From: Pseudaminobacter sp040045035
GTDB taxonomy: Bacteria > Pseudomonadota > Alphaproteobacteria > Rhizobiales > Rhizobiaceae
Direction of reading: 5' to 3'
Assembly (NCBI RefSeq): GCF_040045035.1
Contig: NZ_JBDZDS010000006.1
Location: forward strand, 124,001-188,000
DNA: 64,000 bases
Positions 18,600 through 28,003 of this stretch are shown here, in pieces. Below the pieces are notes generated by a model. That model saw nothing but the letters and a program-made list of their open reading frames with translations. It was not told where the DNA came from and did no database searches. Made by a program: the position numbers and the translations under genes. Positions within the stretch are counted from its first letter, which is position 1. Each line of letters begins with the position of its first letter.

Positions 18600-18941
18600 T
18601 CAGTAGGATTTCGGCGGTACGAACAGACAGACCGTCTTGGTGTTGTTGGCGCCGCCGACCGAGCACCAGTGATATTCGCCGTCCGGCGAGTTGCGTACGC
18701 GACTGTCCTTGTAAGCCAGCACCTCGCCGGTGCCGACGATGACATAGCCTTCGGGTCGCTCGCTGATCGCCTTGTTGGGTACTTCGCGGCAATCTATCCC
18801 CGAGCAGCAGGATATCGGATATTTCCAGCCGGACTTGGCCTGGTGGGCAAAGCTCGACGGTATGGGTGATACCAGAAAGCCCAGTGAGGCAATTACACTC
18901 AAGCGGGCAGCGAAACGGGGCCAATTTGCCGAGCAGAACAT
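18600..18941 (-). CDS. Conserved small exported protein with paired cysteines
   Basis: The 113-residue protein has a signal peptide (about residues 8-33, ending SFAHQ). The mature part contains ISCCSGIDCREVP, GEYHWCSVGG and KTVCLFVPPKSY. The five cysteines suggest disulfides or metal binding. I recall similar proteins in other Rhizobiales without an assigned function. The ATG at 18941 is preceded by GGAG at a nine-base spacing, which I prefer to an upstream start at 19046. Confidence 0.8.
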   Translation of the reverse strand: MFCSANWPRFAARLSVIASLGFLVSPIPSSFAHQAKSGWKYPISCCSGIDCREVPNKAISERPEGYVIVGTGEVLAYKDSRVRNSPDGEYHWCSVGGANNTKTVCLFVPPKSY

Positions 18942-19075
18942 GACGTGCTCTCCAAGGTCCCCCTTGTGAAATCCCCCATGTGAAGAAAGCCTCGCCCGGC
19001 TGATAAACGAGGGACCGTCAGCGATTGTTCCAACGCCGCTGAACATCCGGCGTGGCCGAAGACCCCAAATGCAAA

Positions 19076-19104
19076 GAGGCCGCCTCGGTTATCGAGGCGG
19101 CCTC
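19076..19104 (-). terminator. Terminator after prfB
   Basis: A 12-bp perfect stem, GAGGCCGCCTCG, with a five-base loop lies 26 bases after the prfB stop; a short TTTG follows on the minus strand. Confidence 0.75.
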
Positions 19105-19130
19105 AAGTCGTTTCGTTCGGACCGGTGCGA

Positions 19131-20262
19131 TCAGTCGATGTCCGCGACCGCCTGCCCGGATCCACCCTCGATGCGATGCGAGAGCGAGGCTTCCATGAAC
19201 TCGTCGAGGTCGCCGTCAAGCACGTCCTGCGGGCTCGTGCTCTCCACGCCGGTGCGCAGGTCCTTCACCAGCTGGTAGGGCTGCAGCACGTAGGAGCGGA
19301 TTTGATGGCCCCAGCCGATGTCCGTCTTGGACGCAGCAGTGGCGTTGGCCGCCTCCTCGCGCTTCTTCAGCTCCTCTTCATAGAGCCGCGCCCTCAGCAT
19401 GTTCCACGCGGTGGCGCGGTTCTTGTGCTGGGAACGCTCCTGCTGACAGGCCACGACGATACCAGTGGCGATATGCGTGATGCGCACGGCCGAGTCGGTG
19501 GTGTTGACGTGCTGACCGCCTGCGCCCGAGGCGCGATAGGTATCGATACGCACGTCGGATTCGGACACATCGATCTCGATCGAATCGTCCACGACCGGAT
19601 AGACCCAGACGCTGGCGAAAGAGGTGTGGCGCCGTGCGTTGCTGTCATAGGGCGAGATGCGAACCAGGCGGTGCACGCCCGATTCCGTCTTGAGCCAGCC
19701 ATAGGCGTTATGGCCCTTGATCAGCAGCGTCGCGGACTTGATGCCGGCTTCTTCGCCGTCATGCATTTCCAGCACTTCGACCTTGAAGCGGCGCCGTTCG
19801 GCCCAGCGCGTGTACATGCGCAAAAGCATCGAAGCCCAGTCCTGGCTTTCGGTACCACCCGCACCCGCGTGCACTTCGATATAGGTGTCGTTGGAATCCG
19901 CCTCGCCCGAGAGCATCGTTTCGATCTGGCGCGCCTTGATCTCGCCCGCGAGCGAGCGGATCCCTGCTTCAGCTTCGCCGACGACGCTCTCGTCGCCCTC
20001 TTCCTCGCCAAGCTCGATCAGGCCGATATTGTCGTCCAGCGCCCGCGACAGGCCGGTGATCGCATTGATCGAATCGTCCAGGCTCTGGCGCTCGCGCATC
20101 AGCTTCTGCGCTTCCTGCGGATCGTCCCAGAGGCTCGAGTCCTCGGAACGCATGTTCAGGTATTCAAGCCGTTTTAGAGCCTGATCCCAGTCAAAGATGC
20201 CTCCTCAGCAGGCTTATGGCCTGCTTGATTTCGTCGACCAGCTTTTCGGTTTCTGCGCGCAT
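19131..20262 (-). CDS. prfB: Peptide chain release factor 2, expressed by programmed +1 frameshift
   Basis: RF2 releases nascent chains at UGA and UAA. The first frame runs from the ATG at 20262 for 23 codons (begins MRAETEKLVDEI) and ends at an in-frame TGA (20191-20193). The site reads CTT TGA C, with AGGAGG (20200-20205) three bases before CTT, the classic RF2 frameshift signal. Skipping T at 20193 continues at GAC into the long frame to 19131, giving 376 residues in total. The GGQ motif (SGAGGQHVN) and the UGA-recognition region are in the second part. Low RF2 favours the shift, so the gene is autoregulated. Confidence 0.97.
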
Positions 20263-20359
20263 GGCAGGTGTCCAGTCCTCTCAGGATGATAGGGGGTTTA
20301 GATAGGGGTTCGATTTGGCGCGGACCATAGGCAGGCGTTCCGCCCCTGTAAAGCGAAAT

Positions 20360-20382
20360 GGGCCGGCTTGTTCCGCCGGCCC
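20360..20382 (-). terminator. Probable terminator after mrcA
   Basis: An 8-bp GC-only stem (GGGCCGGC/GCCGGCCC) lies 18 bases after the mrcA stop, followed by ATTTCGCTTT on the minus strand. Confidence 0.7.
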
Positions 20383-20399
20383 AGGATCAGGTCAATGCG

Positions 20400-22856
20400 T
20401 CAGTAGAGGCCGCCGCCGCCCTGGATGATGGCCTCGCTAGCCCGCGGCGACAGCGCCTCACCCGAACCGTTGGAGCCGTCGTCACCCATGCCGATGACCC
20501 AGTAGCTGTCGGCGGGTCCGGTGCCGGGCTTGAAGGCCTCCATGATGGTGTCCGGCTCGCCCGGATTGGCCTGCATGCCCGTCTTGCGGTTGATGGCCAC
20601 CACCTTCATGCCTTCCGGCACATTGAAGTCGACCGGCGGCACGCCCTTCATGGCTTCGGCCATGAATTCCTTGAAGATCGGCGCGGCCAGGCCGCCGCCC
20701 GTGGCGCCCTTGCCGAGCGACTGCGGCTTGTCGTAGCCCATATAGAGGCCGACCACGAGGTTGGGCGTATAGCCGATGAACCAGGCGTCCTTCTCGTCGT
20801 TGGTGGTGCCGGTCTTGCCGGCGATCGGGCGGCCGAGTTCCCTCAGCGTGGTGGCGGTGCCGCGGATGACGACGCCTTCCATCATCGAGGTGATCTGATA
20901 GGCCGTCATCGGGTCGAGCACCTGCTCGGAATTGTCGACCAGTTCCGGTTCCGCCTGATCCGACCACTCCGTGGCCACGCAGCCATCGCAGCCGCGCTCG
21001 TCATGCTTGAAGACCGTCTTGCCGTAGCGATCCTGGATGCGGTCGATGAGCGACGGCTTGATCTGGCGGCCGCCATTGGCCATCACCGAATAGGCCGAAA
21101 CCATGCGCATGACGGTGGTTTCGCCGGAACCCAGCGACATGGCGATGTGCGGGGGCATCCTGTCATAGACGCCGAAACGCTCGGCATATTCGGCCACAAG
21201 CTTCATGCCCATGTCGTTGGCGAGGCGAACGGTCATCAGGTTACGCGAGCGCTCGATACCGGCGCGCAGCGTCGACGGTCCGGCACCCTTGCCGTCATAG
21301 TTCTTAGGCGACCAACTGGTGTTGCCGATGTGGATGGTGATCGGGCCGTCCATGATCACCGATGCAGGCGTATAGCCATTGTCGAGCGCAGCCGCGTAGA
21401 CGATCGGCTTGAACGAGGAACCCGGCTGGCGCATGGCCTGGGTGGAGCGGTTGAACTCGGATTGCGAGAAGGAGAAGCCGCCGACCATCGCCAGGACACG
21501 GCCGGTGTGCGGGTCCATGGCCACCAGACCGCCCGAGACCTCCGGCGGCTGGCGCAGGGAATAGGCGCTTTCGGAGCCGTCGTTCTTCTCCACGAAAACG
21601 ACGTCGCCCGGCTTCAGCACGTCCGCCGGGGTATTGGCCTTCACGCGCTTGCCGTCCACGACGTGGCGCATGGCAAAGCTCATGTCCTCCTTGGAGATGG
21701 TGCCCTTCTTGCGCTCGGCAACAAGCACGCCGGAGGCCTGCCGCCCGGGCTGCAGGCCGATTGCCACGCCCGAAGCGGAGCTGTCGAGCACGACTGCGAG
21801 CTGCCACTCCGGAACGTCGTCCAGGCCCTTGACCTCGCCCAGCTTCACGCCCCAGTCGTCGGACATGTCGATATGGGTCACCGGGCCGCGGTAACCGCGC
21901 AGGCGGTCGAACTTCAGCAGGCCGTGCTGCATGGCCGAGCGCGCCATGCGCTGCAGCTTCGGATCGAGCGTGGTGCGTACTGAAAGGCCGCCCTCGTAGA
22001 GCGCATTCTCGCCGTAGCGCGAAATGATCTCGCGGCGCACTTCCTCGGTGAAATACTCGCCGGCGAACACATAGTTGCCGCTGCGGCGCGGCGTTACGCC
22101 CAGCGGCTCGGACTTGGCCTTATCGCCTTCCTCGCGCGAGACGTAGCCGTTCTCGATCATCTGGTCGATCACCCAGTTACGCCGCTCGATCGCGCGGTCG
22201 GCATGGCGGAACGGGTGATAGTTGGACGGGCCCTTGGGCAGCGATGCCAGATAGGCAGACTCGGCCACGGTGAGTTCGCCGACCGACTTGTTGAAATAGG
22301 TCAGCGCCGCGCCGCCGATGCCATAGGCGCCCATGCCGAAGAAGATCTCGTTCATATAGAGTTCGAGAATGCGGTCCTTCGAATAGGCCTGCTCGATACG
22401 GAAGGCCAGGATCATCTCCCTGACCTTGCGCTCATAGGTCTGGTCGGAGGTCAGCAGGAAGTTCTTGGCCACCTGCTGGGTGATGGTGGACGCGCCGACC
22501 TGGCGGCGGCCGGAGCCGAAATTCTGAAAGTTGGTGATGACCGCGCGGCCAAGACCAGTGATGTCGATGCCGGGATGGTTGTAGAAGTTCTTGTCTTCCG
22601 CCGAGAGGAACGCCGCCTTGACGCGGTCGGGTATCGCCTGGATCGGCAGGAACAGCCGGCGCTCGCGCGCGAACTCGCCCATCAACGCGCCGTCGGAGGC
22701 ATGAACCCTCGTCGTGACCGGCGGTTCGTACCTAGCCAGCACCTCGTAGTCGGGCAGATCCTTCGTCATGTGGTTGATGTAAAGGGCCGCGCCCGCCGCC
22801 ATGAGAAGCGCGAGCATGGTACCTATGCCGAAGAAATAGCCGATGAGACGAATCAT
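20400..22856 (-). CDS. mrcA: Penicillin-binding protein 1A (bifunctional transglycosylase/transpeptidase)
   Basis: The 818-residue class A PBP polymerises and cross-links peptidoglycan. A membrane anchor (about 5-28) precedes the GT51 domain with catalytic Glu87 in EDKNFYNHPGID and GASTITQQ (121-128). The transpeptidase domain has SSFK with nucleophile Ser480, SRN, and KTGT at Lys681. An OB-like insert lies between them (about 300-430), typical of PBP1A. amiC is upstream on the same strand, separated by 216 bases, so synthesis and cleavage of the wall are encoded together. Confidence 0.97.
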   Translation of the reverse strand: MIRLIGYFFGIGTMLALLMAAGAALYINHMTKDLPDYEVLARYEPPVTTRVHASDGALMGEFARERRLFLPIQAIPDRVKAAFLSAEDKNFYNHPGIDITGLGRAVITNFQNFGSGRRQVGASTITQQVAKNFLLTSDQTYERKVREMILAFRIEQAYSKDRILELYMNEIFFGMGAYGIGGAALTYFNKSVGELTVAESAYLASLPKGPSNYHPFRHADRAIERRNWVIDQMIENGYVSREEGDKAKSEPLGVTPRRSGNYVFAGEYFTEEVRREIISRYGENALYEGGLSVRTTLDPKLQRMARSAMQHGLLKFDRLRGYRGPVTHIDMSDDWGVKLGEVKGLDDVPEWQLAVVLDSSASGVAIGLQPGRQASGVLVAERKKGTISKEDMSFAMRHVVDGKRVKANTPADVLKPGDVVFVEKNDGSESAYSLRQPPEVSGGLVAMDPHTGRVLAMVGGFSFSQSEFNRSTQAMRQPGSSFKPIVYAAALDNGYTPASVIMDGPITIHIGNTSWSPKNYDGKGAGPSTLRAGIERSRNLMTVRLANDMGMKLVAEYAERFGVYDRMPPHIAMSLGSGETTVMRMVSAYSVMANGGRQIKPSLIDRIQDRYGKTVFKHDERGCDGCVATEWSDQAEPELVDNSEQVLDPMTAYQITSMMEGVVIRGTATTLRELGRPIAGKTGTTNDEKDAWFIGYTPNLVVGLYMGYDKPQSLGKGATGGGLAAPIFKEFMAEAMKGVPPVDFNVPEGMKVVAINRKTGMQANPGEPDTIMEAFKPGTGPADSYWVIGMGDDGSNGSGEALSPRASEAIIQGGGGLY

Positions 22857-23072
22857 GCCCGCTCCAGTCCGTGGTTCGGGAATTCCTCTGCAAAAACGAC
22901 GCCCATCGCAAGACGCTGGAGCCTTCCCAATCCGTTAAGGCCCAGCAATGTCGCGTCGATGTGGGTAAAATGCGGCAATCCCGCCTGATGGTTCCGAACA
23001 ACTGTCAATAAAGCGCAAAGTGTTGTGCGCGTGCAACGTCCGGATTGGCTGCGGGCACGCAAATTGTCGGCA

Positions 23073-24293
23073 TTATCCGCCCGCCGCCGTCTTTGCGGCC
23101 GCGAAGGCGGCCACGGCCCTGGAGATGCTGTCAGCGGCTTTGTCACGCCAGTCGGGATCACGCAGCTGTTCCTCGTCCTGCGGGTTGGACAGGTAGCCGA
23201 GCTCGATCAGCACGGACGGAACGTCGGGTGCCTTGAGCACACGGAAGCCAGCCGAGCGATGCGGATTGTTGATGAGGCCGACGCTGTTCGACAGCTCGCC
23301 GACCAGAGAATGGGCAAATTTCAGCGAGAAGCCGTGCGTCTCGCGCCGGATCAGATCGATCAGGATGTCCGCAACTTCCTGCTTCTCGGTCTCGATCTCT
23401 ATGCCGGCGAGCTGGTCGGAAAGGTTTTCGCGGTCGGCGAGCGCCTGGGCCTCGGCGTCAGACGCCTTCTCGGAGACCGTATAGATGGTCGCGCCGCGAA
23501 TCCCCTTGAGGCGAATCGTGTCGGCGTGGATCGAGATGAACAGGTCGGCCTCGTGCGACCGGGCGATCCGCACGCGCTCGTCGAGGCGCAGGAACTCGTC
23601 CTGCTCGCGCGTCATGTAGACGTCGTAATTGCCGCTTTCGGCGAGCTTGGCGCGCAACTCCAACGCAAAGGCCAGGGTGATCGTCTTCTCGACCGTACCG
23701 TTCATCCCTTCCGCGCCGCCGTCGATACCGCCATGCCCGGGGTCGATGACGACGGAAAAGCGCTTGGCGTGCGGTTCCTGGGCCAGACGGTCCGTCTTGA
23801 CCGTGGTGGTCGAGGCGGTGGTCTGGGCCTGGACCGCCAGCGCCTCCTCGAACTGGCGCTCGGACGCGGCACTGATGTCGACGGCCATCCGGTAGCCGGG
23901 CGAATCCTCGTTGGCCAGCATGTCGACCTTGTCGACCGTGAACGGTCCCATGGCGGTGAGGATGAGGCGAGACATGCCCTCGCCGACCTGGCCGTAACGG
24001 ACGGCCTTGATCAGCCCTTTCGCCTTCAACTCATTGGCGTCGAGCTTGAAACTTGCTTCGGGAATATCGATCACCAGCCGGTGAGGTCCGCGCAGCAGCA
24101 GCCATTTGGGCTCCGGCTCGCGGTCGAAATTGATCACGACGCGCATATGGACGGCGTCGCCTGCCATCTTGTAGCCCGTCACCTCGACGGGCTCACCCCC
24201 GGCGGCAAAGGACAGGCGTGCGAGACCAGCCAGCAAAAACAGCAGGGCCAGGCCGATGGAAACGACCCCGCGACTGACATCGGCAAGTCTCAT
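23073..24293 (-). CDS. amiC: N-acetylmuramoyl-L-alanine amidase with AMIN domain
   Basis: This AmiC-type periplasmic amidase separates daughter cells by cutting the stem peptide from glycan. It has about 406 residues: a signal peptide (to about residue 32, SFAAG), an AMIN domain (about 35-140) for septal targeting, and an Amidase_3 domain (about 180-400). The zinc ligands are seen in VIDPGHGG, the Glu of the GMNGTVEK stretch and SIHADT, and the catalytic Glu in VLIELGYLSN. The start is either ATG 24293 or GTG 24299, two codons apart. Its activator (EnvC/LytM type) is not in the window. Confidence 0.94.
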   Translation of the reverse strand: MRLADVSRGVVSIGLALLFLLAGLARLSFAAGGEPVEVTGYKMAGDAVHMRVVINFDREPEPKWLLLRGPHRLVIDIPEASFKLDANELKAKGLIKAVRYGQVGEGMSRLILTAMGPFTVDKVDMLANEDSPGYRMAVDISAASERQFEEALAVQAQTTASTTTVKTDRLAQEPHAKRFSVVIDPGHGGIDGGAEGMNGTVEKTITLAFALELRAKLAESGNYDVYMTREQDEFLRLDERVRIARSHEADLFISIHADTIRLKGIRGATIYTVSEKASDAEAQALADRENLSDQLAGIEIETEKQEVADILIDLIRRETHGFSLKFAHSLVGELSNSVGLINNPHRSAGFRVLKAPDVPSVLIELGYLSNPQDEEQLRDPDWRDKAADSISRAVAAFAAAKTAAGG

Positions 24294-24299
24294 TTCCAC

Positions 24300-24948
24300 T
24301 GTTGAAGCACCCGTTTCCGACCGATTTCCTGGTATTCGCGCGGCCGAAATGGCCCAAATACCGATTAAGGATTGGTAACGGGATAAGGTTAACCAAGCGT
24401 TTTTTCAGGCCTGGCTTAAATCGCCGACATGGTGCAACCGCTTTTGCCGACAACAGAAATCAGGGTTGCTTTGGACCCCGGCAAATCATAAAAGCGACAG
24501 TGGACCATCGCAATGCCTGGAACTGCCGCGGCGCAGTTTCCATATTGGGTCAAGCGACGAAAAAGCAGTTCCAATCGCGGCGGCGATTCAAGGGCTTGAG
24601 ATGGTCGCGACGGATTTCGCGAAGGTGTTTCCGCAAGTGTGGGAATTCCTTGGCGTGAGGAAAACGGCCGGAACCGAGGTTCCGCGCTGGCTCAGTACGA
24701 GCAAAAAGCTGGTCCGGGTCTTCCGGGCTGTGGTTCAAAGTGGTTCGCAAGGTCACCGATGGCTTTAGGCGCAATCTTGGGTAGACCCGCACAGTACCGC
24801 GCCAATCCGGCTGCGGGCGGGTCGCCCATCGCGCGTTGGCATCGTCCGGCGAACCCTCAAGTGTCCGGCACGCATCACTCTCCCACCAGGCGGCAGCGCG
24901 TTTCGCTGCCGATGACACGGTTGATGCCGGCCGGCAGGAAACAAGATA
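24300..24948 (+). promoter_or_regulatory. 650-base upstream region of rne, probable long 5' leader
   Basis: No convincing gene lies here. The last 400 bases contain several stem-loops, the clearest being CGGCAGCG/CGCTGCCG (24891-24911) just before the start codon. RNase E commonly controls its own mRNA through a long structured 5' leader. An AT-richer stretch near 24350-24410, with two TTAA-containing segments, is the likely promoter zone shared with divergent amiC. Exact start sites cannot be assigned. Confidence 0.5.
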
Positions 24949-27918
24949 ATGCCCAACAAGATGTTAGTAGATGCCTCCCACCCGGAGGAAACACGGGTTG
25001 TCGTCGTTCGCGGTAACCGTATCGAAGAATTTGATTTTGAATCCCAGGACAAGAAGCAGCTCAAAGGAAACATCTATCTCGCCCGCGTAACGCGGGTCGA
25101 ACCCTCCCTTCAGGCCGCCTTTGTCGAATATGGCGGAAACCGTCACGGTTTCCTCGCCTTCAGTGAAATTCATCCCGACTACTACCAGATCCCGGTTGCC
25201 GACCGGCAGGCGCTTCTGCGCGCCGAGGCCGAAGAGCATGAGGATGAGGACGAAGACGGGAACGGAAATGGCGACGGCGAAGAGCGCCAGGAGCGCAATC
25301 GCGGTCGCAAGCGGCGGCGCGGCGGCAAGAATCGCGGCCGCGGCGGCGATGAGCAGCGCCTGAGCGCCGACTCTTCTGAGGAAGGCGCAACCGCCTCTGC
25401 CAGCGACGACGAAACGGAAGAGCATGACGAGCACGCCGGCGAGGAAGCCTCCGAGGCCGAAGCGCCGCGCGAAGACGTCGTCGCCGGTGGCGAGACGGCG
25501 CAGGACGCAACCACCCAGGAAGAGAACGATTCCGACGAAGCGAGCGAATCGGGCCCGACGTCCATCGCAGCCGCGGTGGACGCGGACGTCGTTTCGGAGC
25601 CTGCGGGCGAGGCAATCGCCGCCGAACGCGCTTCCGACAAAGAGGCGACCTCGTCGGAAGACGAGCATCGCGGCGTGATCGAGGAAGTCGCCGGCTCGCA
25701 CGACGACGACCACGGCATCGAAGTCGTCGGCGCCGAGGACGCGATGGAGGAAATGCGCAGCCGTCGCAAGCCGATGCGCCGCCATTACAAGATCCAGGAA
25801 GTGATCAAGCGCCGCCAGATCCTGCTGGTGCAGGTGGTCAAGGAAGAGCGCGGCAACAAAGGCGCCGCACTCACGACCTATCTGTCGCTGGCCGGCCGCT
25901 ATTCCGTGCTGATGCCGAACACCGCCCGCGGCGGCGGCATTTCGCGCAAGATCACCAATGCACAGGACCGCAAGCGCCTGAAGGAAGTGGTGCAGGAACT
26001 CGAGGTGCCGCAGGGCATGGGCGTGATCCTGCGCACCGCCGGCGAAAGCCGCACCAAGGCCGAGATCAAGCGCGACTACGAATATCTGATGCGGATGTGG
26101 GAAAACGTCCGCAGCCTGACCTTGCAGTCGGTGGCCCCTGCCCTCGTCTATGAGGAAGGCAGCCTGATCAAGCGCTCGGTGCGCGACCTCTACAACAAGG
26201 ACATCGACGAAATTCTCGTCGCCGGCGAGGAAGGCTACCGCGAGGCCAAGGACTTCATGCGGATGCTGATGCCGAGCCACGCCAAGGTGGTTCAGCCCTA
26301 CCGCGACACCACGCCGATCTTTGCACGCAACGGCATCGAGGCTCAGCTCGATCGCATGCTGCAACCGCAGGTGACGCTGAAATCCGGCGGCTACATCATC
26401 ATCAACCAGACTGAGGCGCTGGTTGCCATCGACGTCAACTCGGGTCGTTCCACGAAGGAGCATTCGATCGAGGACACCGCCCTCCAGACGAACCTGGAAG
26501 CGGCAGAGGAAGTGGCGCGCCAGCTGCGGCTGCGCGACCTGGCCGGCCTGATCGTCATCGACTTCATCGACATGGAGGAGAACCGCAACAACCGTGCGGT
26601 GGAGAAGCGGCTCAAGGATCATCTCAAGAATGATCGCGCGCGCATCCAGGTCGGCCGCATCTCGCATTTCGGCCTGATGGAAATGTCGCGCCAGCGCATC
26701 CGTGCCAGCGTGCTCGAATCGACGATGAAGCCCTGCCCGCATTGCGGCGGCACCGGGCACGTCCGCTCCGATTCGTCGGTCGCGCTGCTGGTGGTGCGTG
26801 CCATCGAGGAATTCCTGCTCAAGGATTCGCGTCACCACATCACCGTTCGCACGCCTGCGGCCACCGCCTTCTATGTGCTCAACCACAAGCGCAGCACGCT
26901 TGTGGAGATGGAGCAGCGCTTCGGCCTGACCATCTCGATGGAGCCTGACGATTCGATCGGCTCGCAGCATTATGCGATCTCGCGCGGCGCCGTGGTCGAA
27001 AAGCCGGTGGTCCCGCAGCCCGTTCTGCCTGCGCCCATCTACATCGAGGACGAGGAGATAGAGGAAGAAGTGATCGAGGCCGAAGAGGCCGAGACCGCTC
27101 AGGCCGAGGAACAGCCCGCCCACGCCGAGAAGGCCGAGGAAGGCGACCACCGCGACCGCAAGCGCCGCAAGCGCCGCCGTCGGCGTGGCGGAAAGGATCG
27201 CGACCGCGAGCAGGCCGCTCCGACCGAAGCCGGGACTGTTTCCGAGGAAGCGGCCGGTGGCGAAGAGGAAGAGGCCATCGGCGAGCAGACCGAGGCTGAG
27301 GCCGCTTCTGCCGGCGATGGCGATGAAGCCGAGCGCAAGAAGCGCCGTCGCGGTAAGCGTGGCGGCAGACGCAACCGCAAGGAAGACGGTGAGGCCGGTC
27401 TGACGGACGAGGCGCCCTCGACCGAAGCCGGCGAAGGCGAGGAAGCCGAAGAAGGCAACGTGGCGGCACCGGCAGCCGAAATGATCGAACCGGCGACGGA
27501 AGCCGTTGTGGTCGAAATCGCGCCGGCTGAAGAGGCCGCCGTCGAGGAAGCCTCGGCCGAGAAGCCAAAAAAGGCTCCCCGCCGCGCGTCGCGCTCGAAG
27601 AAGGCCGTGGCCGAAGAGGCTGCCGTGACCGAATCCGTGGCAGCGGAAGCCGAGGCTGCTCCGGCAGAAGAAAAGCCTGCCAAGAAGCCGCGCGCCTCGC
27701 GCCGCAAGACGGCGGAGCCGGCCCCTGCCCCGGCAGCGGAGACCGCGCCCGAGGCGCCGGCCGAAGCGGAAGCCGCCGCAGTGGAGGTGGAACCTGCCGC
27801 CCCCGCCGCGGAACCGCAGCCGGTGGCTCCGGAGCCCGAGCCGGTCGCGGCCGAGGAGCCGCAGCAGGACGACAAGCCGAAGAAGGTCGGCTGGTGGCAG
27901 CGCAAAAGCTTCTTCTAA
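24949..27918 (+). CDS. rne: Ribonuclease E with an acidic insertion in the S1 domain
   Basis: RNase E is the main endonuclease of RNA decay and the scaffold of the degradosome. The 989-residue protein has an S1 domain split by an Asp/Glu-rich insert (about residues 92-265). The catalytic core has Asp495 (IDVNSG) and Asp538 (VIDFIDM) and the Zn-link Cys596/Cys599 (CPHC). All three positions are offset by 192 from the E. coli numbering I recall, so the core is uninterrupted. The C-terminal 300 residues alternate arginine-rich and acidic tracts and end GWWQRKSFF. The GNKGAALTT motif resumes S1 after the insert. Confidence 0.96.
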   Translation: MPNKMLVDASHPEETRVVVVRGNRIEEFDFESQDKKQLKGNIYLARVTRVEPSLQAAFVEYGGNRHGFLAFSEIHPDYYQIPVADRQALLRAEAEEHEDEDEDGNGNGDGEERQERNRGRKRRRGGKNRGRGGDEQRLSADSSEEGATASASDDETEEHDEHAGEEASEAEAPREDVVAGGETAQDATTQEENDSDEASESGPTSIAAAVDADVVSEPAGEAIAAERASDKEATSSEDEHRGVIEEVAGSHDDDHGIEVVGAEDAMEEMRSRRKPMRRHYKIQEVIKRRQILLVQVVKEERGNKGAALTTYLSLAGRYSVLMPNTARGGGISRKITNAQDRKRLKEVVQELEVPQGMGVILRTAGESRTKAEIKRDYEYLMRMWENVRSLTLQSVAPALVYEEGSLIKRSVRDLYNKDIDEILVAGEEGYREAKDFMRMLMPSHAKVVQPYRDTTPIFARNGIEAQLDRMLQPQVTLKSGGYIIINQTEALVAIDVNSGRSTKEHSIEDTALQTNLEAAEEVARQLRLRDLAGLIVIDFIDMEENRNNRAVEKRLKDHLKNDRARIQVGRISHFGLMEMSRQRIRASVLESTMKPCPHCGGTGHVRSDSSVALLVVRAIEEFLLKDSRHHITVRTPAATAFYVLNHKRSTLVEMEQRFGLTISMEPDDSIGSQHYAISRGAVVEKPVVPQPVLPAPIYIEDEEIEEEVIEAEEAETAQAEEQPAHAEKAEEGDHRDRKRRKRRRRRGGKDRDREQAAPTEAGTVSEEAAGGEEEEAIGEQTEAEAASAGDGDEAERKKRRRGKRGGRRNRKEDGEAGLTDEAPSTEAGEGEEAEEGNVAAPAAEMIEPATEAVVVEIAPAEEAAVEEASAEKPKKAPRRASRSKKAVAEEAAVTESVAAEAEAAPAEEKPAKKPRASRRKTAEPAPAPAAETAPEAPAEAEAAAVEVEPAAPAAEPQPVAPEPEPVAAEEPQQDDKPKKVGWWQRKSFF

Positions 27919-27945
27919 GCAACTGCGGCCCTAAAACCTGAATAA

Positions 27946-27984
27946 AGAAAATCCCGCGTCACCAAGTGGCGCGGGATTTTTCTT
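27946..27984. terminator. Bidirectional terminator between rne and glsA
   Basis: The 12-bp stem ATCCCGCGTCAC/GTGGCGCGGGAT (one wobble) has AAAGAAA on the left and TTTTTCTT on the right and serves both converging genes. Confidence 0.92.
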
Positions 27985-28003
27985 GAGGGCCCAAAACTGT
28001 CGG

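Noticed and set aside
20358..21983. A 541-residue open frame on the plus strand
   Set aside because: It is antisense to mrcA, a well-supported PBP1A gene, and its protein is a His/Arg-rich low-complexity chain typical of the reverse strand of GC-rich coding DNA.
24360..24405. CtrA-like box between amiC and rne
   Set aside because: TTAA is followed by TAAC at the wrong spacing, and the second TTAA has a T-run instead of TTAAC. Both have at least two mismatches.
24302..24658. A 118-residue frame in the rne leader
   Set aside because: It shows strong Arg/Lys bias, no domain and no ribosome-binding site, and lies in a structured noncoding region.
24964..27150. A 728-residue open frame on the minus strand
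   Set aside because: It lies wholly inside rne in the opposite strand and shows no family motif. The length reflects the acidic, GC-rich codons of rne.
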